From positions 86,322,001 to 86,386,000 of the forward strand of contig CP136891.1 of the NCBI GenBank assembly GCA_034359265.1: a stretch of 64,000 nucleotides of DNA, written 5' to 3'. The position numbers and the translations under genes are program-made. The DNA is from Canna indica. Lineage: Eukaryota; Streptophyta; Magnoliopsida; Zingiberales; Cannaceae. Below, one piece after another: positions 21,604 through 33,507 of this stretch (its first letter is position 1; the number at the start of each line of letters is the position of its first letter). The notes below the pieces were generated by a model. The model did no database searches, was not told the DNA's origin, and saw nothing but the letters and a program-made list of their open reading frames with translations.

Positions 21604-23348
21604 AGGGAATTCCACAGCATGAGTCATGAGTTAGGTTAAGAGGGGTTAACCAGCTTAATTAATGTAGTGTCATGTGTTTGGTGAGAGAGATTGGAAACTG
21701 TGATATGTTGGTTCACCTTCTTCCACCTTGTATATATAGCTAGGTGTCAAAGATTATCTACTAGTTAAGAGAATTTAGTTGAGATTTGAACAATATATAT
21801 ATGTGCAAGATTTCTACATATACATTAATTAGATCAATGAACAGATCAACAAATCAAACAAGATGTCAAACATAATATTGAATTTCATCCAATATATATA
21901 TGGCATGCATATATGCACTCATCATTAATTATTTTGAAGGATACAATTTCAAATTGCATATATTCTTATATATATAGACTCCTGATACAGATATAATTTC
22001 ATCTATTATATGATCTATCAATATATAGCTACCTTAATTTTCTGCCAAGTTTAAGTCCAAAGTATACTTTATATGTGCATGATTATGTATATATACCTTA
22101 ATTTTCTGCCAAATTTATTCTTGAATTGTCCATTACTGTTTGAATTTACCATATGACATGCTAATTAGATTAGCTAGTAACCAATCTTTTGTTGTAAAAA
22201 AACATTCTTGAATATAATATGTAATACCTCTGTTTAGTCCCACCTCATAAGTATATTTAGTGTTGTGTTGATTTAAGACTTGATGGGTGTACATGCTACC
22301 ATAGTTTAAGCATTTTAATTAGACTAATCATTGGGGTCTAAAAAGTTAATGAGTCGGTTTATCGATCCCATAACCTAGTCCTATATAGATATGATGAGGG
22401 AGCCTACGTATTGAAAAAATATTAACCGTGTGCTACTTGGGTGTGATTACTTGCTTCAAAAATATTTATAGAACAGTGAAGCAAATTAAGCCCAATATTA
22501 ATGATTGCATGTACAAACAAATTAATGCTATAAAATAATCTTAATTACTAACATTTTAGAAGAGAAACACAAAAGATAGCCACATGTTGGAAAATATTAA
22601 TGTCTACTTAAGATAGTCCAAGCAGTTCACAGATTTAAAATTTTCTAATTGGGTGAAAGAAAATTTTAATCAAATCAAAGAAAACTTTAGTCGGATCAAT
22701 TTTTTTTCCAATCAAGTTAAAAACTTTCTTTTATCGGATTAAAGAAATTTTCAATTGGGTGCAATGAAATTCTCAGTTCGCGGATTTTAGATCTTTTCAA
22801 TGTGGCTGAAAAAAAATTCCATTTGGGTGAAAGAAAATTTTAATCAAATCAAATAAATTTTCAGTCGGATCAAATTTTTTTCCAATGAGGACAAACTAAA
22901 CTTTTTCTTAAATTTCCAAAACTATATAGAAGCTAATAGAACTAATTTTTCACATTTATAATATATAAATATATATTAACTATGTATATATTCATCAATG
23001 AAGTACACAAAAAATCATTTTCTAAATTAACTTGCTTTATATGCATAAATAAAACATAAGATATAGTGATGTAGAGCAGTGTATTAATTAACTATAAGTT
23101 ATAAATAGCTACTTCATTCATTAAGTTATACAACATAAGTCATAAGAGAGTAATTAAGGCCACTCTCTTCTAATATTAATTAGACCAAGGCTAGCTGACT
23201 CTTTCTCTCTACACACTTCATTATATATCTACTATATATGAGTCTGTAAGGCTGACTGATTACATATGTAACTAACTCTAATAATTAACCTAGCTTCATC
23301 TATACGTACATATATATATCATAAACCTTAATGCTTTACTTGACGTCA
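21604..23348. other. Intergenic AT-rich DNA, unit 2
   Basis: Collinear with 7259-8996 with scattered substitutions and small indels. No gene seen. Confidence 0.5.
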
Positions 23349-23519
23349 TCACGCTGCAGGCGCAACATCATTGTCATCATCGTCGTCGTCGTCCCCTCCA
23401 CCATTCTCACGGCGCGCCATACCTTCATCGGCGGTGCAATTATGTTCCTCACTCATGAGCAGGCCATGGAAGTGAAGGCGGCAGCATTTTTCGGTGGTGG
23501 CGACAACAACAACAACCAT
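23349..23519 (-). CDS. Small protein with acidic Asp-run tail, unit 2 copy
   Basis: 56 residues, identical to the copy at 8997-9167, including the Asp-run tail. The TATA box (23647-23655), the 5'-UTR motif and the upstream G-box/W-box cluster are conserved. Function unknown; coding status is inferred from promoter layout and conservation. Confidence 0.45.
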   Translation of the reverse strand: MVVVVVATTEKCCRLHFHGLLMSEEHNCTADEGMARRENGGGDDDDDDDNDVAPAA

Positions 23520-23910
23520 CGCACTTACTTTGATCAACTAATGAGGAACTACAACTAAACTGAGGAGAGACCAAGATGGAAAACCCTAGCTAGTGGGAGA
23601 TGTGATCTTGGACTTGGAGTGATGAGAAGAATGGCACGGAGCCTGGTATTTATAGAGGGGGGAGGGCCGTGAATCCATTCATTAATCCATCAGGTGTTTG
23701 ATCATGTATACATTTCTCAATCGAAAGGGTGAAGAATGAAGATACGCCTTTCACTTTATGTGCACAGGGGGCGATTTGGAGGAGGGGAAAGGGAGCCGAC
23801 GGTGGAATATGGTAACATGGTTTGCTCTCGTCCACATGCTAGTCCGACGTGGCGCGTGGGGCCCGAGGGTTCGGGACTTGCTCATGGAAGGTGGTCGCAG
23901 TGCACGGTCT

Positions 23911-24043
23911 CCACGTGGATGAAGGCGTCGAAGCACGTTCTTAGGGTTCCACGGCGCATGGAACAAGAATGCATGCTCGGAACTGTACGAACACATTCAA
24001 GACGTCAAAGCCAAGTCAACCCGAATCTATTCTTGTCGGTCAA
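23911..24043 (-). promoter_or_regulatory. G-box and W-box cluster, unit 2 copy
   Basis: CCACGTGG at 23911-23918 and GTCAA cores at 24004, 24015 and 24039, the same spacing as in unit 1. Confidence 0.5.
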
Positions 24044-24414
24044 CAATTATTCAACATCCAGTGGTGTCTTGCTGTATGTGTGTGTATATATATATATATA
24101 AAGCTATCTTCTTTAATTAATTAATTTGTTGGAAGAAATCTGGATTAAGAAAAGACATTGTTAATTTACAGGAAAGCATGCAAGTATTCTTTGCCAAATA
24201 TATAGAATATGCATGGAAGCGAGCAGTTAGATGATAAAGCACAAAACACAGCCCATATAAATTATAAATATAATAGATTAATTTATGTTCTCATTTTTCT
24301 ATGCCTCATTTATTTGGATAAATATAGTATTTAATGCTATGTATTTTTAGTTCCAGAGAGCAGTAGTAGTTTAGTACGTACTACTCCCTGCAATTAACTC
24401 GATCATCTTGTGCT
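24044..24414. other. Intergenic region, unit 2
   Basis: AT-rich, with a TGTGTGTATATATATA run near 24076. Collinear with 9700-10063; no gene seen. Confidence 0.4.
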
Positions 24415-24561
24415 TCAATTTGGGGCTCCGAAGCCCAGCAAAAGCACCGGCTCAGACACCACATCATACGCGGCAGCAGCTAGCGAAATCTGTTCTCCGA
24501 CGTCGTCAAGGAAAAGTTGCCGAGCGCAGGAGTTGTTGACGCACAGCAGCAGGATCAGCAT
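24415..24561 (-). CDS. 48-residue putative secreted peptide precursor, unit 2 copy
   Basis: The protein and the overlapping upstream ORF are identical to unit 1 (10064-10210). The promoter is not: the TATA core is CTGTAAAAG (24694-24702) instead of CTATAAAAG. This copy may be weakly expressed or silent. Family unknown. Confidence 0.48.
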   Translation of the reverse strand: MLILLLCVNNSCARQLFLDDVGEQISLAAAAYDVVSEPVLLLGFGAPN

Positions 24562-25182
24562 ATATATTGAAGATGACGAAGACGACGATATATGCAGTAG
24601 AGTTTTGGATCAGCCATTAATTAAATAGTCGATATAATTAAGTTAACTATATATAAAAGGCGATGAAGAATAATTAAGGAAGAGGTGTGATTGCTTTTAC
24701 AGGGAGGAGTTAATATAATTCAGCATGAGTGAGTACTGCGCACTGCATATATAACTTGTGCATGTTCGAACGAATTAGGGTTGATTGAACAAGACATGCA
24801 GTTTCGCATACGCAATTAAATGTTTTCTTAAATCTTCTTGCTAAAAAAGTGTTTTTAGAATCCAGATCCAATAAAATTAAGATATATAATATATATACAC
24901 AATTAATTTTCATGCATTAATTTTGCATTCATCTTTGTGGGATTGCCGACTCTTGGCCGTCCCAAAAAACATTTTTTGAAATAAATTAAGTTTATGATCA
25001 TGACCATTACAAATTAAGCGTACACAAACATAAGAGTATATGCATAAATCTCTTGAGCTCCCTCGCGTCTCCTGAGTGCAGCCTTTACGTTGCCTGGCGA
25101 TCGATTTTCCTCTTTGGTTCTTCCGGCCACCTCCCACTGATTGGGTTTCATACCACTAGCTCCCTCCATCGACTCTGCCACC

Positions 25183-26142
25183 ATGGCTCTTCCACAAGCA
25201 GCAATCCCTCCACCACCATCCACTTCACCTTCTTCTTCTTCTTCTTCTTCTTCTTCTTCTTCTTCTTCTTCTTTCCCAAACTCCGCCCTTCCGCAGGATC
25301 ACCTGTTCACTCTCAACCTGGAAGAAGACCAAACTATGCCTTCGGAAGCCTCCTCCTCTTTCTGCTTGGTGGGACGTCTATGGACGGACAAAACTCAATC
25401 CCTAGCAACCATGCAAATGGTCTTGTCCTCAATATGGAATCATCCTGTCGATTTTTGCTGTGAAGAAGTTGCAGATAATACCTTCAAGTTGTACTTTGGC
25501 AGCAGCATTCAATCCAAGAAAATACTACGAAACCAATCGTGGCTGTACAAAAACCAGTTGCTCGTAATCCGTCGCTGGGAAAGAGGTAAACAACTTCTGG
25601 ATTATGTCTTTCACATGGTTCTTTTCTGGATACAACTGTGGAGTATCCCAGGTCACCTTCGCAATATCCAAACTGGTCGGCAAATCTGCAATGTCCTCGG
25701 CCAAACTGAAAAAGTTGATTTGTATTCCGTCCGCGACTCGCAAGGCTTCATCCTTAAAGGAAAAGTCATACTTGATATTTCTCAGCCTCTGAGACGCGGA
25801 ATGCACTTAAACTCCCCTGCCTATGGAAAATCATGGGTAGACTTCCGCTACGAGAAGCTCCCTTCTTTCTGCTACTACTGCGGCCTTGTGGACTACCTGG
25901 ACAAGACCTACGACACCCTCGTTGAAGAAGTGGGAGATGAACAGTCACCTGTACTCAAATATGGTGCCTGGCTAACAACCTCTCAAGTTGGCACCCTTCT
26001 TCAAAATGATGTTGTTTCTTTGCGTCAAAGAGCCATGCAAAATTTTTCTACCAACAGACAACAAACTGTGGAACTCACCACCTTTCTGTCCACACTATCA
26101 ATGGAAAAACACTCTCCGGTGCAACCAACTTGTCCCCCCTAA
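25183..26142 (+). CDS. LINE-c ORF1 (DUF4283, degenerate zinc knuckle)
   Basis: An open frame of 319 codons from the ATG in CCACCATGGCTC. It has a poly-Ser tract (TCT repeats, about residues 15-34), a DUF4283 domain (SSFCLVGRLWTDKTQSLATM ... IRRWERGKQL) and a knuckle CYYCGLVDYLDKTYD. In the knuckle the expected His and last Cys of C-x2-C-x4-H-x4-C are both Tyr, so zinc binding should be lost. It is uninterrupted but probably non-functional. The protein would bind LINE RNA. Confidence 0.75.
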   Translation: MALPQAAIPPPPSTSPSSSSSSSSSSSSSSFPNSALPQDHLFTLNLEEDQTMPSEASSSFCLVGRLWTDKTQSLATMQMVLSSIWNHPVDFCCEEVADNTFKLYFGSSIQSKKILRNQSWLYKNQLLVIRRWERGKQLLDYVFHMVLFWIQLWSIPGHLRNIQTGRQICNVLGQTEKVDLYSVRDSQGFILKGKVILDISQPLRRGMHLNSPAYGKSWVDFRYEKLPSFCYYCGLVDYLDKTYDTLVEEVGDEQSPVLKYGAWLTTSQVGTLLQNDVVSLRQRAMQNFSTNRQQTVELTTFLSTLSMEKHSPVQPTCPP

Positions 26143-26409
26143 CGCTCAGGCTCCCTGCTCTCAGCCAACCACCACCAAGCAGACCTCGCTAGGAGCCAGG
26201 AAATATAAGAAGATCCGCTAAGAACCTTCGCAGTCATCCCTCAACTCAGACCTGGCAACCAACGCTAATAACTGCTTGTCTTCTATAACAAAAAAGCGAC
26301 AAGCCAACCATGATCTGAATACAAATCAAAAAAGAACGCGAGCATCACACAATGAACCAGCTACTGCAATGGTGGAGGAGACCAGCCTTAATTGGTCCCC
26401 AATCTCCAA

Positions 26410-29400
26410 ATGAATACACTCATTTGGAATTGTCAAGGGTTGGGGAATCCCCTGACAATTCGACATTTAAAGAACTTAAGTACCTCAAAATCCCCGGAAT
26501 GCATTTTCCTATTAGAAGTTAAACACAGTGGAGACCGGTTCAAAAACCTTCTCAAATGCGGTATGGACGATTTCTTCTCTGTTCCCTCCCAAGGAACTGC
26601 ATGTGGTCTCATTCTTGCCTGGAAACATTTCCTTAACATCACTATTGTTGCCTTGACTCCTTTTTCATCCAAGCAGAAATATATTACTCTCCCGGATGGC
26701 TTACCGTCTTGGCATTTCATTGGGGTGCACCTACATTATAACCTCTCCACTCGAAGATCTCAACTTCTCTTCCTCTCCTCACTCATCCAAAGCAGCAACT
26801 TTCCCTACACTCATTGGAGGTGATTTCAATGCCATCCTCAGAGCCCAAGAGAAATTAGGTGGAGCTGATTTCATGTCTCACATGACCGAGGATCTACAAC
26901 TTTTCATCAACTCAGGTAATATGCTGGAATTTCCCACGTCGGGTCCTCCTTTTACTTGGTCCCTCATCATATTGAGAAGGTCCTTGATCGTTTCCTTGCT
27001 TCATCATCATGGCATATCGCTTGGCCCAATTGGAAGTGACCATCGTCCCCTTTTTCTCCACCCTATTGGCTTCAGGAAGCGACGACCCAGTTTCAAATTC
27101 GATAAAAGATGGTTTGGAATCCCTCAACTTGAAGCTATTATTATTAATACCTGGAACATGGATGCTGCTGGCCCTCCGCAATTTCGCGTCCACTGCAAGC
27201 TCAAATCCATTCGAGCATCCATTCTCTCCTGGCTCAAGTCAAACAAAACCAACTCGGCATCACATGTGGAATCTCTCAGCCAACAGCTGATTTCTTTCAA
27301 AATCAGCATGATGAAGCAGCCTTGGCTCAACGCTCAAACATTACCTCTAAACTTAAGAAAGCCAAGACGAAGAAATTTTTTGGCGACAAAAATCAAGAAT
27401 TAAATGGCTCGCTGAAGGGGACCGAAACACTTCTTTCTTCCATGCTACCATCCGCATTCGAAGAAGTCACAACTCTATTCACAGACTTAAAAACGGCTCC
27501 GGTGAATGGATTGAATGGTCGTCCGCTGTTGCTGAAGTCGCCCAGATGTATTTCCAGTCCCTCTTCAGCTCGTCTAATCCACCAAACCCTGATTCGTCCT
27601 TCCCTACACCCAGCTGTCGGGTCACCAGCAGAATTAATAGTTGGTTAATTTGGCCAGTCTCGAGTGACGATGTCAAACATGCGGCTTTCTCTTTGAACCC
27701 AGACAGTGCTCCGGGGCCTGACGGCTTCACTGGACATGTCTTTCGTCATTTTTGGTACCTCATTGGTCCTGAAGTTACTGAGGCTGCTAAGACTTTCTTC
27801 AGAAGCCGCAAACTCCTCCAGAGTCTCAATCACACAGGAATAGCTCTTATTCCTAAGGCAAAAGTCATTCAGGAAATGCAACACCTACGCCGCATCAGCC
27901 TCAGCAATTTTATTTACAAAATCTTCTCCAAGATGCTTGTACTCTGCATGCAGCCTATTATGGATCTTATCATCTCGGACAACCAATGCGCATTCATTAG
28001 GCACCGTTTAATTTCGGACAACATCCTCCTTGCTCACGAGCTTACACACTACCTGAAAACGAAGCAGGTCACAAATTCTCACGACATGGCAATAAAACTC
28101 GACATGGGCAAAGCTTTTGACAGATTAGAATGGCCTTTCATCATCGCCACTCTGAACCGCAGGGGATTTCACCCTCATTTTACAGAACTTATCCTCCAAT
28201 GCATGAACTCTGTATCATACTCCATCCTTGTTGGAGGTCAGCCCCACGGTTTCTTTAAACCTACCCAAGGCCTCGGCCAAGGTGACCCCCTTATCGCCAT
28301 TCCTCTTTGCTATCACGATGGAAGGCTTTAACCAGCTGTTAACCCATGAACGGAACAATGGCTCTCTCCGAGGGGTGCAAATAAGTCAGCACAGTCCCCC
28401 CATATCTTCCCTTTTTTTCACTGATGATGTGCTCATTTTCTGCAAAGCTGATGTCCACCAGGCTACCATTATCCAGAGCATTCTCAGCAAGTTTGCTAGC
28501 TTCAGTGGGCAGCAAGTTAATACCAGCAAATCTGCTCTTTATTTCTCAAAGCATTGCCCCGAACACCTACGGCTCTCCATCAGCTCCTTGCTTTCATTTC
28601 CAATATTGGTTTTGATGAAAAGTATCTCAGATTACCTTCCATTGTTTCTCGCTCAAAGCGAAGCACTTTTGAATTTGGCATTGCCAAAATTCAAAGTAAA
28701 ACTTGGAGCTGGTCGTCAAAGCTTCTATCAAGGCTGGCCGTACAGTTTTGATCAAAGCGGTCCTCAACTCTATACCAGCATATTCCATGTCTTGTTTCTT
28801 CTTATCTGATACAATATGCGACCTCATTCGCAAAGCCAGCTCCGATTTCTGGTGGTCTGCAAAACCTGGCAAGCGGAGCATCCACTAGATCAAATGGCAG
28901 TAGCTATGCTCAAGCTTCTCCTCTGGCAGTTTGGGTTTTTGTGATTGCCGATCACAAAATACATCTCTCCTCGCAAAGCAAGGCTGGAGAATCCTAACTC
29001 GGCCATCATCCCTTCTCAGCCGCACTCTCAAAGGTAAATATTTCCCTTATAGCTCCTTCATGGATTCAGAGATCACAAGCAACTCTTCATGGGGATGGCG
29101 AAGTATCCTCCGCGGCCGTGAGCTCCTCAACTAAGGTTTCCGCTGGCAAGTGGGTGCAAGAACAATTCTCAATGCTTATGGCTCTCCCTGGCTCCCATGC
29201 CCGCCTTTCTTCACTCTATGTGGACCGACTCAACACCCTCTTCGGTCCATGCAAATTGCAGACTTCTTCGACAAGGAAACTTACATGTGGAACGTACCTC
29301 TAGTTCGCTCAACCTTCCCCACTTATGTAGCCGATGAAATATTATCAGTGGACATATCTTCGGGAGAAGACAAGCCTACTTGGCACTACACCAACCACGA

Positions 29401-29990
29401 CGCATACACTACAGCATTAGGGTACAGACTTACTCTCTCTATCAACCACCCTGAGGACACTTCCTCTTCTCCTTCTCCGTGGGCGAGTATCTGGAAGCTT
29501 AAACTCCCTCCCAAAATTATACTCTTCACCTAGCGCCTCCTCAAAAACACTCTTCCTACAAAGGAAGCCCTACTGCACTGTCATGTACCAATCTCCAATG
29601 ATCACTGCTCGATATGCAAATGCAGCCCTGAGAATATGGAGCACCTATTTCTCACCTGTCCGCATGCTGATCACGTCTGGAGGTTATCAAAGCTACCATT
29701 ACCAGACCACTCTTCCCCATCCTCTCTTTTCGATGGTGGATGGAAGCCAAGACTCGTCTCCATCATATTCATAAAGGTCTCTCCCATCTCTGTGAGCTTC
29801 TTTGGAGCATCTGGAACTCTCGCAACCAATGCATCTTCAAAGGGATGCAACCTGACCCTCACACCACTACTTCCATTGCTATGTCCATGTTCTGATCCTA
29901 GCTTTCTTTTGGTCTATCATGGTAACTGGGTTAAACATGGCTTCCGTGTTATTTTACACGTTTTCACAGCCTTATTTCCTCTCATTCTAT
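26410..29990 (+). pseudogene. LINE-c ORF2 (endonuclease and reverse transcriptase), frameshifted
   Basis: It starts MNTLIWNCQGLGNP. The endonuclease shifts frame before IGGDFNAILRAQEKLGG (about 26815). The RT runs through APGPDGFTGHVFRHFW, IKLDMGKAFDRLEW and GLGQGDPL, then shifts to FFTDDVLIFC, where FTDD replaces the usual F/YADD. A zinc-binding region (CSICKCSPENMEHLFLTCPH, about 29600) follows. At least five frame changes or stops. No RNase H domain seen before the tail. Confidence 0.85.
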
Positions 29991-30020
29991 GAATGAACAA
30001 GCTGCCTTTCGGAAAAAAAA

Positions 30021-30919
30021 AATGTACACAGAGACATGGAAACATACATATACAGTGCTAAAACTAAGAATGGAATCATGATTCATTGGCAACATATTCA
30101 AATGTCATAATTCATTGACAACGTACTCAGATATCTCACCACTATACTACGATCAACACCGTCCAAAAAAATATTATTACTTGGACCAATTAATTAATTC
30201 CATAAAAAAATCATTAATTGGACCATGTATATATGTCGTGGGAGTCGGACAAAACTTGTATAATGCATACACATTACAATAGTTTTGTGAATCATTAGAG
30301 ATATATTTATTTTTTTATTACTATAAAAATTTAATGAAAAAATTGGCATCATACTTAATCAAAAAATCGGTGCCAATACGCTTGACTAAATATGAATTTA
30401 GACGATTTAAAAGGGAATAAATTATTGTTATATCGGTGACATAATTCCAATGCCAATCAATGGCGCCAGAACGTAATAAGATGGAAAAATTATAATGATT
30501 GACATACCGGCGCCTGAAGTAGAATTCATTAATTTGAGGAATTCAAAGGTGGCGGTATGAATTTTGCTGCGATGGGCGAAATTCAATATGCGGCATTTGA
30601 ATTGAATTCCTCGACTCCTTGAGTAATCCAATTTGTGTTTTTTTATTTTTATATATGTTGCATGCTGGCGCCATATATATCTAGCGCCAACATGCAGCAT
30701 ATCTTGAAAAAAAATTTAAATTATATATGTTGCATACCGGGAGGGCCAAAAAGGCTGCCTTAGGCCCCCAAAAATTATAGGTCTCCAAGTACTTAGGCTC
30801 ATTGTTGGATATTATATTTATTTTATTATAAATCAAGACCCCAATTAAATCATTTAATCTTTTATAATAATCTTTCTCTCTCATTTTCATTAATTAGTGG
30901 CCACTATTACTTTATCAAT
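30021..30919. other. Non-coding 3' part of unit 2, between LINE-c and LINE-d
   Basis: Collinear with 17590-18532, including the GGCGCC repeats and a degraded copy of the hairpin. No gene seen. Confidence 0.6.
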
Positions 30920-33507
30920 CTCCGGTTGCCTCTAAAGTTTTGGCCAATAGAATTAAGCCTTACCTTGATAATATAATTTCTAGAATCAATCTGCCTTAAT
31001 TAGTGGTAGGTCTATTCATGAAAATATTATTATTGCTCAGGAAGTCCTTCATTCCTTTAATCATTCTAAAGGGATGAATCTTTATATTGTTATCAAGATA
31101 AACTTACAAAAGGCCTGTGATAGAGTTTCATGGAAATCTGTTCTAGGTATGATGCACTTGATGAATTTTCCTGACAAATATATTGATTGGATTAAATGTT
31201 GTATGTCTACTGCTTATTTTCAATGATACATTAACAATTGTAATTCTAGAACCTTTAATGCTCAATGTGGTATCAGGCAAGGGGATCCAATTTCCCCTTA
31301 CCTATACATTATTGTTAGTCATTTGTTGTCTGTTATGTTGAATGATGCTATGAATAAGAATAAAATCATTGTTGTTAGAATTAGAAATACTTTCAAGATT
31401 TGTCATTTAATGTATGATGATGATATTTTACTATTTTTTAGAGCAAATGAGAAATCTGTTAGAAATGTTAGAGATATCTTTCATACATATGGTAGAATTG
31501 CTAATCAGAAAATTAATCTTACTAAGTTTGAAATCTTTTTTCCAAAACAAACTGACCCTGCTGTTAAACATAGAATAGAAAGGGCTTTTGGCATGAGCTA
31601 GGATTGGTAAGTTTCCTATGAAATATTTGGGGGTTAATATTTCTCCAGTGGTTAACAGAATTAGTGATTGTAATCATATTATAGATAAGGTTAGTGGTAG
31701 GTTAACAATTGGAATAGAGGGAATCTTTCCCAAGCTGGTCGTTTGGTTCTTATCAATTCTGTTTTAAATTCAATTCCTCTTCATACTCTTTGTGTTACTT
31801 GATTGCCTGAAAAGATTTTGCAAAAAATAATTGCTTTAGTTAGAAATTTTCTTTGGTCTTCTAAAGATGATAATAAGGGTCTCCACTTGATTGCATAGAA
31901 TGATGTTATTAAACCTAATGATAGTGGGGATTTAGGTATTAAAGACTTGAGAATTATGAGTCATTCTTTAAACGCTAAAAGAACTGCTCAGCTTCTAAAT
32001 GATCCTGATTCTCTTTTTGCTAAGATTGTTTGTGCTAAATATGATTTCAGCTCCTTATGGAACTGTAAGTCTAATATTAAAGGAAGTAATTCTTGGAAAA
32101 TGGATTATGATTCTCTTTTTGCTAAGATTGTTTGTGCTAAATATGATTTCAGCTCCTTATGGAACTGTAAGTCTAATATTAAAGGAAGTAATTCTTGGAA
32201 AATGTTTTGCTCTGCTTTTGAGTTTCTTAGATATTAATTTAAAAAAGTGATTGGTAATGGTTGTCATACTTCTGTGCTTAAGGATAGTTGGGTGTTTGAC
32301 ATTCCTTTACAGTTAAAATCTTCTTTTGTAAGTAATGCTCTATTTGAATTAAATGTCTCTGTTAATTTTTTTAATTAGTGAGAATGTTTAGAACTTGGAC
32401 TTGTTATCTGAATTTTTTGGTGATAATCTTGTGGAGGTAATTTCCAGCTTGCCCCTTTCTTCCCACTCCTGTGATGACACTTGGGTTTGGTGGCCAGCTA
32501 ATAGGGGGATAATTAGTTCTAAATCTGTCTATACATTTATTTTCAATCGAATTCATTCCAACATAATTAGCCTTCCTCAAAGGAAAAATGTTTGGAAAGC
32601 TCTGGTTGCCCCTCGTATTAAAATTTTTGCTTGGAAAGCTATACATAATAAACTTTCCACTGCGAAGAGGCTATTTAGATTTGGAACAATCAATACCCAG
32701 CCCTCAGTAAACCATGAATCATATATTTTTTGAATGTGAGGTAGCCAGGGCCCTTTGGGAATTGACTGAGGGCCGGTTTGCGGGTATTAGAAGTGAGCTT
32801 AGTAGAGTTGGTTTGGACAGAGAGCCAAGCAATAGACAAATTACTCCTCTACTGTTTTGGCTCTTTGTTTGAATGCTCTCTATTTTCTCTGATTGGCTCG
32901 GAATCAAGTAGTATTTCAAAACTATCATCCCCCTGTTGAGATCTTGCTTTCGAGCTCCCTAGCTCTAACTATTCACTATGCAGATACTTCCCTTTCTAAG
33001 GGCATTACCCCCACCTACTTGGACTAAATATAATATTGATGGTGCTGTTGCCTTAGACTTAAATTCCGAAAGTTATGCTTTTATTGGCCGAGAATGTGAT
33101 GGTTCATATTTTGTGGCAGCTGATTTTTACCATAATAATTGTTCTGTTTTAGTGAATGAGGCCATGGTCATTAAAAGTGCTCTTCTGCATGCTATTTATT
33201 ATAATCCTAAAAAAGTTATTATTGAGAGTGATTTCAATATTCTTGTTGATATTTTTAATGGACGAATGAAATATTTTTTGGAGATTAAGAATACTATGAC
33301 TGACATCCGAAACCTTGCAAGTCAGATTGAGGAACTTAAAGTTGTCTATATCAAAAGGGGACAAAATCGAGCTGCGGATTAGCTCGCAAGGAAAGCGAAG
33401 CTACTAAAGCAAAATTTTATTTGGAACAAGAAGTGGCCTCCTGGTCTTGTAGTTTTAATGTAACTTAGTTTGTAGTAGGTTGGACCTTGTTTCTTTGGGG
33501 AAAAAAA
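30920..33507 (+). mobile_element. LINE-d, 5'-truncated, with RNase H
   Basis: The target duplication ACTTTATCAAT is present at 30909-30919 and 33508-33518; unit 1 has a single copy (about 18530). The insert begins inside the RT (KVLANRIKPYLDN in frame pieces), includes the zinc-binding domain (VWKALVAPRIKIFAWKAIHN) and an RNase H domain (PPTWTKYNIDGAVALDLNSE ... IIESDFNILVDIF), then a short A-tail. Many stops. About 2.6 kb. Confidence 0.92.
32007..32210 (+). repeat. 102-bp in-frame tandem duplication inside LINE-d
   Basis: Two consecutive 102-base copies starting GATTCTCTTTTTGCTAAG (32007 and 32109), almost without difference, each encoding DSLFAKIVCAKYDFSSLWNC and the following 14 residues. 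It is absent from the other LINEs here. Confidence 0.9.

Larger units (their letters stand above)
25051..30020 (+). mobile_element. LINE-c, near full-length, decayed, no RNase H
   Basis: It interrupts the unit 2 equivalent of 17540-17600. The left junction follows TATATGCATAAATC; the right end is an A-tail (30013-30022) before TGTACACAGAGACATG. Unit 1 has about ten extra bases (ACATTATAAA) between these points, so integration deleted target bases rather than duplicating them. ORF1 is open; ORF2 has several frameshifts. It is a different LINE lineage from LINE-a/b because it lacks RNase H. Confidence 0.9.
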
